Shown: one piece after another, positions 52,491 to 60,443 of the stretch
How positions within the stretch are numbered: position 1 is the stretch's first letter
Layout of the letters: each line of letters opens with the position of its first letter
NCBI RefSeq assembly: GCF_024138395.1
Contig: NZ_JAMYDU010000013.1
Span: 62,001 to 126,000 of the forward strand
Origin: Pseudomonas mandelii
Lineage (GTDB): Bacteria > Pseudomonadota > Gammaproteobacteria > Pseudomonadales > Pseudomonadaceae
Reading direction: 5' to 3'
DNA: 64,000 nt
Position numbers and translations under genes: made by a program
The notes under the pieces: model-generated
What the model was told of the DNA's origin: nothing
Database searches by the model: none
Seen by the model: the letters and a program-made list of their open reading frames with translations, nothing else

Positions 52491-52835
52491 CATTTTACGA
52501 CTGCTTCGCAGCCGAACGGGGGCAAGCCCCAATGCCTGTAGGAGCGAGGCTTGCCCGCGAAGAATTCACCGCGGTTTTTCAGGTATTACGCGTCATCGTT
52601 CTTCGCGGGCAAGCCTCGCTCCTACAGGTATTGGGGCAGGCCTCCTTGTCATGGGAGGTGATTCAGGTCAGCCCCCGTTCAGGAACCTTGTGTTAATAAC
52701 TGTTTATTGCGCAATCCTTAACACTGAATGTTGAGTTATGTGGGTATTTTTCGAGGCCGGTAGTGTTGATAATGGCCGACTGCCACGTCGGGTAAATGGC
52801 GTTGTGCAAAGTTACCTACTATCAAGGAGTTGTAG
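52491..52835. other. cysK-lpxO intergenic region
   Basis: 345 bases with no gene. It contains a REP pair (52527-52636), the repeat at 52498-52518 and an AT-richer segment before the hydroxylase gene, where its promoter should lie. Confidence 0.6.
52527..52636. repeat. REP pair, TTCGCGGGCAAGCC type
   Basis: Inverted arms 52527-52562 and 52601-52636 match over about 36 bases apart from one or two positions, the longest pair of this family in the window. Confidence 0.93.
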
Positions 52836-53774
52836 ATGAACTTTCCCTTTGTCGCGAAGGCTTCGGTATTGTTGCTTTTCGTCAGCAGCACGCTCTATGT
52901 GCACTTGCGTGGCAAGGCGCGTTTGCCGGTTCTGCGCCAGTTTGTCAATCACTCGGCCTTGTTTGCACCCTATAACGCCCTGATGTACCTGTTCTCCGGT
53001 GTACCGTCCAAACCCTATCTGGACCGCAGCAAGTTCCCCGAACTGGATGTGCTCAAGGACAATTGGGAAGTTATCCGCGACGAAGCCATGCACTTGTTTA
53101 ACGAGGGCTATATTCGCGCCGCCGAAAAGAACAACGACGCCGGTTTCGGTTCGTTCTTCAAGAAGGGCTGGAAGCGTTTCTACCTCAAGTGGTACGACCA
53201 ACCGCTGCCATCGGCCGAAACCCTGTGCCCGAAAACCGTGGCATTGGTCAGCAGTATTCCCAACGTCAAAGGCGCCATGTTCGCGCTGCTGCCCGCTGGC
53301 AGTCACCTCAACCCGCATCGCGACCCCTTCGCCGGTTCCCTGCGTTATCACCTGGGGTTGTCGACGCCGAACTCCGATCATTGCCGCATCTTCGTCGATG
53401 GTCAGGTCTATGCCTGGCGTGATGGGGAAGACGTGATGTTCGATGAAACCTATGTTCACTGGGTCAAGAACGAAACCGAGCAAACCCGGGTCATCTTGTT
53501 TTGCGACATCGAGCGACCGCTGAGCAATCGCCTCATGACCCGTATCAACCGCTGGATCAGTGGCTCGCTGGGGCGCGCCACTGCACCCCAGAACCTTGAC
53601 GATGAACGCGTTGGCGGGATCAACCAGGTCTATGCCAGGAGCAAGCGCTTCAGCGACACATTCAGCGGTATGGTCAAACAGTGGAAGCGTCGTAATCCCA
53701 CGGCCTACTGCGTACTGCGACCGGTGCTGGCGGTGATGGTGTTGACGTTGTTGGGGTATTGGCTGTTTGGTTGA
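52836..53774 (+). CDS. lpxO: aspartyl/asparaginyl beta-hydroxylase family lipid A hydroxylase (LpxO-like)
   Basis: Fe(II)/2-oxoglutarate hydroxylase of 312 residues resembling LpxO, which 2-hydroxylates a secondary acyl chain of lipid A. It has an N-terminal membrane helix (ASVLLLFVSSTLYVH), iron ligands in the LNPHRDPFAGSLRYHLGL segment (HxD) and the distal histidine in DETYVHWVKN, and a C-terminal hydrophobic helix. LpxO genes are known in P. aeruginosa near a cysteine synthase gene. The start has AAGGAG at 52822. Confidence 0.87.
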   Translation: MNFPFVAKASVLLLFVSSTLYVHLRGKARLPVLRQFVNHSALFAPYNALMYLFSGVPSKPYLDRSKFPELDVLKDNWEVIRDEAMHLFNEGYIRAAEKNNDAGFGSFFKKGWKRFYLKWYDQPLPSAETLCPKTVALVSSIPNVKGAMFALLPAGSHLNPHRDPFAGSLRYHLGLSTPNSDHCRIFVDGQVYAWRDGEDVMFDETYVHWVKNETEQTRVILFCDIERPLSNRLMTRINRWISGSLGRATAPQNLDDERVGGINQVYARSKRFSDTFSGMVKQWKRRNPTAYCVLRPVLAVMVLTLLGYWLFG

Positions 53775-53790
53775 GGCCGATCACGGGATG

Positions 53791-53820
53791 AAAAACCGCT
53801 CCTTGAGAGCGGTTTTTTTG
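53791..53820 (+). terminator. terminator after lpxO
   Basis: Stem AAAAACCGCTC with GAGCGGTTTTT around CTTGA, followed by more T residues. Confidence 0.93.
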
Positions 53821-53830
53821 CCCACGAGTT

Positions 53831-53992
53831 TTAGGGCCGCCCGGCGAGAAGGCTAGGTTCTTCGGTTTCGGTACCCATCGCAACAACCTGCAGAATGCGC
53901 CGTTGACTGGCTGTCAGCTCTACTGCAATGGGCTTGTTTTCTGTAGTGGGCGAGCTCTTCCTTGTGGGGGACTTTTTGATCACTTTGCGCAT
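53831..53992 (-). CDS. small basic protein in a two-gene cassette
   Basis: Peptide of 53 residues (MRKVIKKSPTRKSSPTTENK at its start), with a basic N-terminus and a helical middle (VELTASQRRILQVVAM). The ATG at 53992 follows an excellent GGAGGGAAG site; an in-frame GTG at 54031 would overlap the upstream gene. I do not recognise a domain. It lies directly downstream of the GNAT-like gene and is probably co-expressed. Confidence 0.55.
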   Translation of the reverse strand: MRKVIKKSPTRKSSPTTENKPIAVELTASQRRILQVVAMGTETEEPSLLAGRP

Positions 53993-54027
53993 CTTCCCTC
54001 CGCCATTGGTCATTAATTGAACAGTTT

Positions 54028-54573
54028 TCACGATACTAGGCTTTCCACTGCTTTGACAAGTCGGCCTTCAGCATCGAAGTAAAAGCCGAGTTGTTGGTAA
54101 ATAGAAATTGCACCTTCCAGCGGTTCCTGAACTTCGATGAACCTGCTGCCGATGATTTGGGCGTACTGCTCAATGACCAATATGGCCAATGGCGCAATAC
54201 GGTTTTTCAAAGGATGCACTCCTCTGGGACATCCCTCCAATCGCACGATGCGAATTCGTTGCCGACTGTTATTTGGGTTCGCGAAGCATAATCCGCACAG
54301 TTCTTCATCGAACCAAATGGAGAGGTCCAGAGCCAACGGCTCCCTCGCTTTCCACTCAACGACCTCTCCCCATGAAAAATGTGGATCGTCCCAGAGCTCA
54401 AAAGCGTTCAATGACTGCGCGTTGATCGCGTCAAAACGTACTCTGGATAAATTGAGCGCTGTGGGGCCGACCAGCTCCCGTTCATGTTGCAGTTGGGCAA
54501 TATTAGCGCCAGCCAGCTTTCTAGCCCTTGACCGATACAACTGATACCGAAGATGAGTCCGTTCCCTGGGCAT
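54028..54573 (-). CDS. GNAT-like N-acetyltransferase family protein
   Basis: Protein of 181 residues. The C-terminal half shows a GNAT-like pattern: an AILVIEQYAQIIGSRFIEVQ helix-strand, then IYQQLGFYFDAEGR, typical of the end of the acetyl-CoA fold. The canonical RxxGxG-type pyrophosphate loop is not clear. The N-terminal third is charged and unlike common acetyltransferases. It is the first gene of a two-gene minus-strand cassette with a small basic protein, sitting alone between lpxO and a DMT gene. The composition is more AT-rich than the core genes around it. Confidence 0.6.
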   Translation of the reverse strand: MPRERTHLRYQLYRSRARKLAGANIAQLQHERELVGPTALNLSRVRFDAINAQSLNAFELWDDPHFSWGEVVEWKAREPLALDLSIWFDEELCGLCFANPNNSRQRIRIVRLEGCPRGVHPLKNRIAPLAILVIEQYAQIIGSRFIEVQEPLEGAISIYQQLGFYFDAEGRLVKAVESLVS

Positions 54574-54674
54574 TTGATCTCTTGCATTCCATGTCCCCCA
54601 TCACGGGCGATTCCATTTCCCCCAGAGTAAGCAGCGCTTCCCCGGCTGTCTTTACTGGCCCTTTGTCCAAGTCA

Positions 54675-54704
54675 TTGCAATCCATGTCACGCGCTGGTTA
54701 TAGT
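54675..54704 (+). promoter_or_regulatory. sigma-70-like promoter
   Basis: TTGCAA at 54675 and TATAGT at 54699 with 18-base spacing. It would drive the small frame at 54760 or a small RNA. Confidence 0.5.
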
Positions 54705-54759
54705 CGGCCCTCGATGGTTTCCTGAACCACTCTTTCACCCAATCAAAAAAGATCAGCCC

Positions 54760-54924
54760 ATGCCTGCTTCCCCCATCAATGCGGTAGTCGATTCAGCGGT
54801 CAGCGCTGGCGTCGTGCCGTGTGGGAATCAGCAGCCTGCGCAGATCAGTCATTACCCCCCACCTGTCAGTAGCACGCCGGTGTGCGCAGTCGTATCACCG
54901 CCAGGCGTTGGCTTCTCGGGCTGA
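54760..54924 (+). CDS. possible 54-aa small protein
   Basis: Frame beginning MPASPINAVVDSAVSAGVVP and rich in Pro, Ser and Val, with two cysteines. The ribosome binding site is weak. A promoter lies 56 bases upstream. I do not recognise the peptide; it may be a real small protein or a chance frame in an RNA gene. Confidence 0.35.
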   Translation: MPASPINAVVDSAVSAGVVPCGNQQPAQISHYPPPVSSTPVCAVVSPPGVGFSG

Positions 54925-55032
54925 TCAGCTTTTCTCTGCTGCTCTCATGTCCGTCTGAAAAAACGCCTGAAAAAAACTACTGAATTTCAGCTTCGGCTGA
55001 GTTGGCTTTTTGCCTGACTACAGGTGGTATTC

Positions 55033-55896
55033 ATGTTTGTCCTTTCGAAAAAATCCGCGCTCGCGGCGGCGTCCACGAGCCTGTTCGTTTTGCTGTGGAG
55101 CAGCGGGGCGATTTTCTCCAAATGGGGCTTGGCCCACGCGTCGCCTTTTGCCTTTCTGCTGGTTCGCTTCGCCATTGCCTTGTGCGGGCTGGTGCTGTTG
55201 ATGCCGTTGCTCAAACTGAAATTGCCCAAGGGCGGCAAGCCGATGTTGTATGCGATGGCCACGGGTGTGGTGTTGCTGGGGGCTTACCAGATTTTCTATC
55301 TGCTGGCCCTGGACCTGAAAGTGACGCCCGGCATGATGGCAACCATCATGGGCGTGCAACCGATTCTCACCGTAGTGATCATGGAGCGGCACCGATCAAT
55401 AAGCCGGATGTTCGGTCTGGCGCTAGGCCTGGCCGGCTTGATCATGGTGGTTTACCAGGGCATCGGACTGGCCGGCATGTCGTTGGCCGGGATGCTCTTC
55501 GGTTTGCTGGCGCTGGCAAGCATGACGTTCGGCTCGATCATGCAGAAGCGCATCACCGATAATCCCCTCGGCACATTGCCGGTGCAGTACCTTGCCGGGC
55601 TGTTGCTCTGCGGGATCTTCGTGCCGTTCCAGCCGTTTCACGTCGAATACAGCACAGGGTTCATCGTGCCGGTGTTGTGGATGGGGTTGGTGGTATCAGT
55701 GCTGGCGACGCTGCTGCTGTATCGACTGATTGCACGAGGCAATCTGGTGAATGTCACCAGCCTGTTTTATCTGGTGCCGGCGGTGACGGCGGTGATGGAC
55801 TATCTGATTTTTGGCAACCGCCTGGCGGCGCTGAGCATGCTCGGCATGCTGCTGATCATCATCGGTCTGGTGTTCGTCTTCCGTAAAACTGCTTGA
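55033..55896 (+). CDS. EamA/DMT-superfamily transporter
   Basis: Ten-helix inner-membrane transporter of 287 residues in two EamA repeats (LFVLLWSSGAIFSKWGLAHA at the start, AGMLFGLLALASMTFGSIMQ at the second). The ATG at 55033 is used; a GTG at 55024 is alternative. The substrate is unknown. It ends before a terminator shared with the convergent LysR gene. Confidence 0.85.
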   Translation: MFVLSKKSALAAASTSLFVLLWSSGAIFSKWGLAHASPFAFLLVRFAIALCGLVLLMPLLKLKLPKGGKPMLYAMATGVVLLGAYQIFYLLALDLKVTPGMMATIMGVQPILTVVIMERHRSISRMFGLALGLAGLIMVVYQGIGLAGMSLAGMLFGLLALASMTFGSIMQKRITDNPLGTLPVQYLAGLLLCGIFVPFQPFHVEYSTGFIVPVLWMGLVVSVLATLLLYRLIARGNLVNVTSLFYLVPAVTAVMDYLIFGNRLAALSMLGMLLIIIGLVFVFRKTA

Positions 55897-55903
55897 AACA
55901 AAA

Positions 55904-55937
55904 CAAGGCCCGGGGCATGAGCTCCGGGCTTTTTTTA
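55904..55937 (+). terminator. terminator after the DMT transporter
   Basis: GCCCGG-type stem (GCCCGGGG against CTCCGGGC) with a short loop and TTTTTTT tail. It overlaps the end of the LysR gene. Confidence 0.8.
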
Positions 55938-56876
55938 TTTGGCCAGAGCATGTTCGGCCCGCACCGAATTCATGAACGCCTGCATCGCCGACGACTGAAT
56001 GCGATGACGCCGGGTGATCAGCCCATAGGGTGGCAGTCGTGCTTCGAACTTGATCGGCAACACGGCCAGCAGATCACGGCCGGGATAATCCTCGACCACC
56101 GACACCGGCGTAACGCCGAGCATATCGGTCTGCTGGATCAATGAGAGCAGGGTCATGATCGACGTGGTTTCGACGATGCTGCTGGGGATGTCGACCCGTG
56201 CGTTGTGAAACACCTGATTGATGATCGCGCGCATCGGGCTTGGATGTTGTTGCAGCACCCAGGTCATGTTCTGCAATTCTGCCCAGCTCAGCTGCTTCTC
56301 CTTCGCCAGTGGATTTTGCGCGCCGGCAATCACGCACAAGGCCTCTTCGCCAAGGCTGTCGAACAGCAACTCTTCGGCTCGCGCACCGGCCGGAATCCGC
56401 CCCAATACAATATCCAGTTGATCCTGCAACAGGGCCTGTACAAGCACGTCGCTGGTGTCGACCTGAATGCTCATCGACAACCGTGGATGGCTTTGCTTCA
56501 AGGTGGCGATGGTGCGGGTCAAGAGTCCCGAGGCCAGCGCCGGGATCGCGCCGACCGCCACCCGCCCAAGGTTGCCGGACTCGAGCGCCACCAGTTCTTC
56601 GCGCATGCCACTGAGTTCTGCAAACACCATGCGCGCGTAGTAGATGACGGTTTCCCCGAAGGGTGTAGAGCGCATGCCCCGAGGCAGACGCTCAAACAGT
56701 TCCACACCCAGCAAATCCTCGGCTTCATGCAGCATCTTGGTTGCCGCGGGTTGGGTCATGCCGATGTGGTCGGCAGCGCGGCGCAACGAGCCGAATTCCT
56801 GCAACGCCAGCATCAGCCGCAGCTGGCGTAGACGCAGTCGACTATGAATCACATTGGCAACAGGAATTCGGGTCAT
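55935..56876 (-). CDS. LysR-family regulator of the tct locus (predicted)
   Basis: LysR-type regulator of about 313 residues. The helix-turn-helix is near residues 15-70 (LRQLRLMLALQEFGSLRRAA, then DHIGMTQPAATKMLHEAEDL), with an effector domain after. It is 69 bases downstream of tctA on the same strand and so is probably the last gene of that operon. Three LysR-box-like sites around the locus suggest it is the local regulator. An ATG at 56891 is an alternative start. Confidence 0.85.
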   Translation of the reverse strand: MTRIPVANVIHSRLRLRQLRLMLALQEFGSLRRAADHIGMTQPAATKMLHEAEDLLGVELFERLPRGMRSTPFGETVIYYARMVFAELSGMREELVALESGNLGRVAVGAIPALASGLLTRTIATLKQSHPRLSMSIQVDTSDVLVQALLQDQLDIVLGRIPAGARAEELLFDSLGEEALCVIAGAQNPLAKEKQLSWAELQNMTWVLQQHPSPMRAIINQVFHNARVDIPSSIVETTSIMTLLSLIQQTDMLGVTPVSVVEDYPGRDLLAVLPIKFEARLPPYGLITRRHRIQSSAMQAFMNSVRAEHALAK

Positions 56877-56945
56877 GGGCCGTGCTCGCAAAAAGGACTA
56901 CGGCAAGCCTGACAACAAATGTCAGGCGTTGCCAGCATTGCTGTA

Positions 56946-58475
56946 TCACAGCACCGATTTTGGCTTGGCGACCTGGGGTTTGCGCAAGCCCATCAGGGTT
57001 TGCAGCACCTTGGAAATCAGCGGCCAGAACAGCATCAGCAGCGCCGCCGTAGTCAGGCCACCCACCAATGGGTTCGACCAGAAAATCCCGATGTGACCGT
57101 CGGAGAACAGCATCGACTGACGGAATGCGTCTTCAGCCTTGTCCCCCAACACCGCCGCCAGCACTAGCGGCGCGATCGGGTAACCGAGTTTCTTGAACAG
57201 ATAACCCAGCGCGCCGAAGCCGAGCATCAGCACCACGTCGAAGAACGAGTTGTGCACCGAGTACGCACCGATAGCGCAGACCATGATGATGATCGGCGCA
57301 ATGATCGAGAACGGAATGCGCAGGATCGAAGCGAACAGCGGCACGGTGGCCAACACCACGATCAGGCTGACGACGTTGCCCAGGTACATGCTCGCGATCA
57401 GGCCCCAGACGAAGTCATGTTGCTCGACGAACAGCGTCGGGCCCGGGTGGAGGCCCCAGATCATCAACCCGCCGAGCATCACGGCGGCGGTGGCCGAACC
57501 GGGAATGCCCAGGGTCAGCATCGGCAGCAGGGCGCTGGTGCCGGCCGCGTGGTCGGCGGTTTCCGGGGCGATCACGCCTTCAAGTTCACCCTTGCCGAAG
57601 TTCTCGCGATTCTTCGAAAAGCGCCGCGCCAGGCTGTAGCTCATGAACGATGCCGCAGTCGGACCGCCAGGGGTGATGCCCATCCAGCAACCGACCAGGG
57701 TGCTGCGCACAATCGTCCACCAGTAGCGCGGCAACTTGGCCCAGGTGCGCAGGATGATCATTGGCGTGATGCGCGCATGCTCGCCGCGAAACACCAGACC
57801 TTCCTCGACGGTGCAGAGGATTTCGCCAATGCCGAACAGGCCGATCACCGCCACTTCGAAACTGATGCCGGTCATCAGGGTTGGCTGGTCGAAGGTCAGG
57901 CGCAGGTTGCCCGAGACAGTGTCCATGCCGACGGCGGCCATGGCGAAGCCGATCATCATCGCGACCACGGTTTTCAGCGGCGGGTTTTTGCTCATGCCGA
58001 TGAACGTGCAGAACGCCAACAGGTACACCGCGAAGAACTCCGGCGAGCTGAAAGACATGGCGAACGCAGCAATCTTTGTCGACAGGAACGTCAGCAACAA
58101 CACCCCGGCCAACGCGCCGATCAGTGCCGAGCTGAACGCGGCGGTCAGGGCTTCGGCGGCGCGACCTTCGCGGGCCATCGGGTAGCCGTCGAACGTCGTC
58201 GCTACCGATGAGGGCTCACCGGGAATGTTGAACAGAATCGAGGTGATCGAGCCGCCGAACAGTGCGCCCCAATACATGCACGACAGCAGAATGATCGCCG
58301 ACACCGGCGACATGGTGAACGTCAGCGGTAGCAGCAACGCCACGCCGTTGGGGGCGCCGAGGCCGGGCAATACGCCGACCAGAATGCCCAGCAGCACGCC
58401 GATCACCATCAGGCCGATGTGGCCCGGGGTCAGGATCAGGTTCATGCCTTGCAGCAGAGAATCGAACTCGCTCAT
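56946..58475 (-). CDS. tctA: tripartite tricarboxylate transporter, large membrane subunit TctA
   Basis: Integral membrane subunit of 509 residues with about twelve helices, including the conserved LPGLGAPNGVALLLPLTF and GITPGGPTAASFMSY segments of TctA proteins. It works with TctB and the periplasmic binding protein TctC to import carboxylates. The start at 58475 (MSEFDSLLQG) overlaps the tctB stop by 4 bases and has a GGAG site. The substrate of this system is not tricarboxylate by necessity. Confidence 0.92.
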   Translation of the reverse strand: MSEFDSLLQGMNLILTPGHIGLMVIGVLLGILVGVLPGLGAPNGVALLLPLTFTMSPVSAIILLSCMYWGALFGGSITSILFNIPGEPSSVATTFDGYPMAREGRAAEALTAAFSSALIGALAGVLLLTFLSTKIAAFAMSFSSPEFFAVYLLAFCTFIGMSKNPPLKTVVAMMIGFAMAAVGMDTVSGNLRLTFDQPTLMTGISFEVAVIGLFGIGEILCTVEEGLVFRGEHARITPMIILRTWAKLPRYWWTIVRSTLVGCWMGITPGGPTAASFMSYSLARRFSKNRENFGKGELEGVIAPETADHAAGTSALLPMLTLGIPGSATAAVMLGGLMIWGLHPGPTLFVEQHDFVWGLIASMYLGNVVSLIVVLATVPLFASILRIPFSIIAPIIIMVCAIGAYSVHNSFFDVVLMLGFGALGYLFKKLGYPIAPLVLAAVLGDKAEDAFRQSMLFSDGHIGIFWSNPLVGGLTTAALLMLFWPLISKVLQTLMGLRKPQVAKPKSVL

Positions 58476-59005
58476 TTGAAGGTTCTCCCGGCCAAGGCAA
58501 TCCAGTCGCCCATCGGGCCGGCATCCAGCGGGACCTTGAACCACAGCGCGAAAATCAGGTAGCTGGCGAGCACCGCGCCGAGGGACACGCTGCCGATCGC
58601 CAACTTGCCATACGGTTTGACGCGGACCTTGTCACGCCACATGAACCAGGCGATGAAACAGGCCGAGGCCACGTAAATGCCAGTAAACGGCATGGCACCG
58701 ACGAACAGCGCAATCGGGATGAACACCGATAACACTTGTTTGAACGCACTGCGGCTGACGAATGCAATGCTCAGGGCTTGCCAGCGCACCAGGGTCAACA
58801 CGCCGTTGCCCACGCTTGCGGCGCTCAGCAACAGGCCAATGTAGAAGGGAAAGTAACCCGGCTCGGGGCCGGAATCGCCCCAGCCGATACCTTGTTCGAC
58901 GCTGCCGTACATCACCACCGCGCCGATCAGCGTGGTGAAGAGTGTCAGGCCGAGTTCGACCCAGCGGGTACCGACCAGCGCCGGTGAATCCGAAGAATGG
59001 GACAT
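58472..59005 (-). CDS. tctB: tripartite tricarboxylate transporter, small membrane subunit TctB
   Basis: Small membrane subunit of 177 residues with four hydrophobic helices, starting MSHSSDSPALVGTRWVELGL. It overlaps tctA. The upstream frame to 59056 probably is not translated, since the ATG at 59005 follows a GGAGGTGCTTTC site. Confidence 0.88.
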   Translation of the reverse strand: MSHSSDSPALVGTRWVELGLTLFTTLIGAVVMYGSVEQGIGWGDSGPEPGYFPFYIGLLLSAASVGNGVLTLVRWQALSIAFVSRSAFKQVLSVFIPIALFVGAMPFTGIYVASACFIAWFMWRDKVRVKPYGKLAIGSVSLGAVLASYLIFALWFKVPLDAGPMGDWIALAGRTFK

Positions 59006-59057
59006 GAAAGCACCTCCAGAGGTGACGGCCGTGCGCAAGCGAACGGCCGCAAACAAC

Positions 59058-60071
59058 TCAGTTTTTCAGCCAGCCGGCTTCTTTGAACACCGGCGTAACG
59101 CGGGCGGTGTCTTTCTCGATGTAAGCAGTCAGTGGCTCGCCTTCGAGGAAGGTCGGCACCAGCGCGTTCTGCTTGACGTAGGCCTTGAACTCCGGAGTCT
59201 CGGTGACTTTGCGCATCAGCTCGACATAGAACGCCCGCTGTTCGGCGGTGACTTCGCCGGGCATGAACACGGTGCGTGGGAAGCGATACTGATCGATGCC
59301 CAGGCCTTGCTCGTGACAGGTCGGAACGTCGGCCCAGGATTTGTCGCCAGCCACTTTATCGGTATAGCTCATGCGCTCTTTACTGAACACGCAGAGCGGC
59401 TCGACCTGATCGCCACGCCATTGGCTGATGCTTTCGCTGGGGTTGTTGACGTTGGCGGCGATGTGTTTGCCGGCCAGTTGGGTCGCGGCTTCACTGCCGC
59501 TCTTGAAGGGGATGTACACCAGCTTGCTGTTGTTGGTCTGGTTCAACAGCAGGGTCAACGTCTGGTCGACATCCTTGGACTGGCTGCCACCCATGCGCAG
59601 TTTCGACGGGTCGGCTTTGGCCGCTTCGTAGAAGCTTTTTGCATCTTTCCACGGCGCACCTTTGTAGCTCCAGAGAATGAAGTCATCCTCGGCGACGGCC
59701 GCGATCGGGGTCAATTCCTGCCATTGATAACCGAGCTTGGACACCAGTGGCAACAGGTAGATGTTGTTGGTGCCGATCACCAGTTTTTCGGGATAGCCCT
59801 TGTTCATTTTCAAGTCGAGGAACGCTTCGGCGCCGTTGCCGCCGCCCTTGTTGAGGACGATGGTATTAACGTCGAGAAACTTGTGCGTGGTGATGATCGA
59901 CTGGATCAGTCGGCCCAGTTGATCAGTGCCGCCACCGGGACCGCCAGCGACAACGATTTCGACATTCTTGTCCGGTTGCCAGGCGTGAGCGAGAGCGGGA
60001 AGGGCGCCGGCGGCGACCAGTGTGCAGCCAAGAAACAGACGGGATGTGCGACGGACGAATGCATTTCGCAT
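59058..60071 (-). CDS. tctC: tripartite tricarboxylate transporter, periplasmic binding protein TctC
   Basis: Periplasmic carboxylate-binding protein of 337 residues of the Bug/TctC family. The signal peptide (MRNAFVRRTSRLFLGCTLVA, then AGALPALAHA) is followed by VEIVVAGGPGGGTDQLGRLI and other family blocks. It is the first gene of the tctCBA-LysR unit. Binding proteins of this group recognise diverse carboxylates; the catabolic genes divergent to it suggest a sugar-acid-type ligand. Confidence 0.92.
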   Translation of the reverse strand: MRNAFVRRTSRLFLGCTLVAAGALPALAHAWQPDKNVEIVVAGGPGGGTDQLGRLIQSIITTHKFLDVNTIVLNKGGGNGAEAFLDLKMNKGYPEKLVIGTNNIYLLPLVSKLGYQWQELTPIAAVAEDDFILWSYKGAPWKDAKSFYEAAKADPSKLRMGGSQSKDVDQTLTLLLNQTNNSKLVYIPFKSGSEAATQLAGKHIAANVNNPSESISQWRGDQVEPLCVFSKERMSYTDKVAGDKSWADVPTCHEQGLGIDQYRFPRTVFMPGEVTAEQRAFYVELMRKVTETPEFKAYVKQNALVPTFLEGEPLTAYIEKDTARVTPVFKEAGWLKN

Positions 60072-60180
60072 GGAAGGGCCTCGTTTTTGTAGTTGTTATG
60101 AGTGACTTGGGAAAGCCGCAAGCCTGGGAGTGAGTGTGGGAAGCCGTCGCCCCCGCGTCTAGTCAAAACAATACATATAC

Positions 60181-60197
60181 CGATAGCCTGGGGTTAT
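60181..60197 (+). promoter_or_regulatory. LysR-box-like site 1 (CGATAGCCTGGGGTTAT)
   Basis: The site fits T-N11-A with an imperfect dyad ATAGCC/GGTTAT. It lies about 110 bases upstream of tctC and matches site 2 at 16 of 17 positions. Confidence 0.65.
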
Positions 60198-60312
60198 AGG
60201 TCATGACCGAGAAAAGCGCATTTTGTCGCTAATCCCTGTGCGCCAAAGCCGTTTGAGTGGAAAGTCGACCTCAGAGCCAAGTGTTGAAAGCCTCCCGAAA
60301 GCAGGGCATGCC

Positions 60313-60329
60313 ATAACCCGAGGCTATCG
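60313..60329 (-). promoter_or_regulatory. LysR-box-like site 2 (CGATAGCCTCGGGTTAT)
   Basis: On the minus strand, differing from site 1 at one position. It lies about 115 bases before the MFS start codon. Confidence 0.65.
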
Positions 60330-60443
60330 CCTTATTTCAAGTTTTGATTAGACGGTTATCACTTAGCCTTCGATAGTGCTCACCAGCGCCGCCATGACGC
60401 GGCAAAGTTGCAATCACAACAATAATAAAACGAGGTATGCACC

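Larger units (their letters stand above)
54574..55032. other. intergenic region with possible small transcript
   Basis: 459 bases between the GNAT-like gene and the DMT gene. It holds a sigma-70-like promoter (54675-54704), a 54-codon frame (54760-54924) and a short hairpin TCAGC-TTCG-GCTGA at 54987-55000 just before the DMT gene. No larger gene is present. Confidence 0.5.
60072..60443. promoter_or_regulatory. divergent tctC/MFS promoter region
   Basis: 372 bases without a gene. It contains two inverted copies of a 17-bp LysR-box-like motif (60181-60197 and 60313-60329) separated by about 115 bases, and AT-rich segments near 60155-60180 and 60415-60430 suitable for promoters. Confidence 0.7.

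Noticed and set aside
53831..54573. Retron or phage remnant
   Set aside because: No reverse transcriptase, integrase or structural phage gene is nearby; only the two-gene cassette is supported.
57252..58211. 319-residue plus-strand frame rich in Arg and His
   Set aside because: Antisense to tctA, and low-complexity as expected for a shadow.
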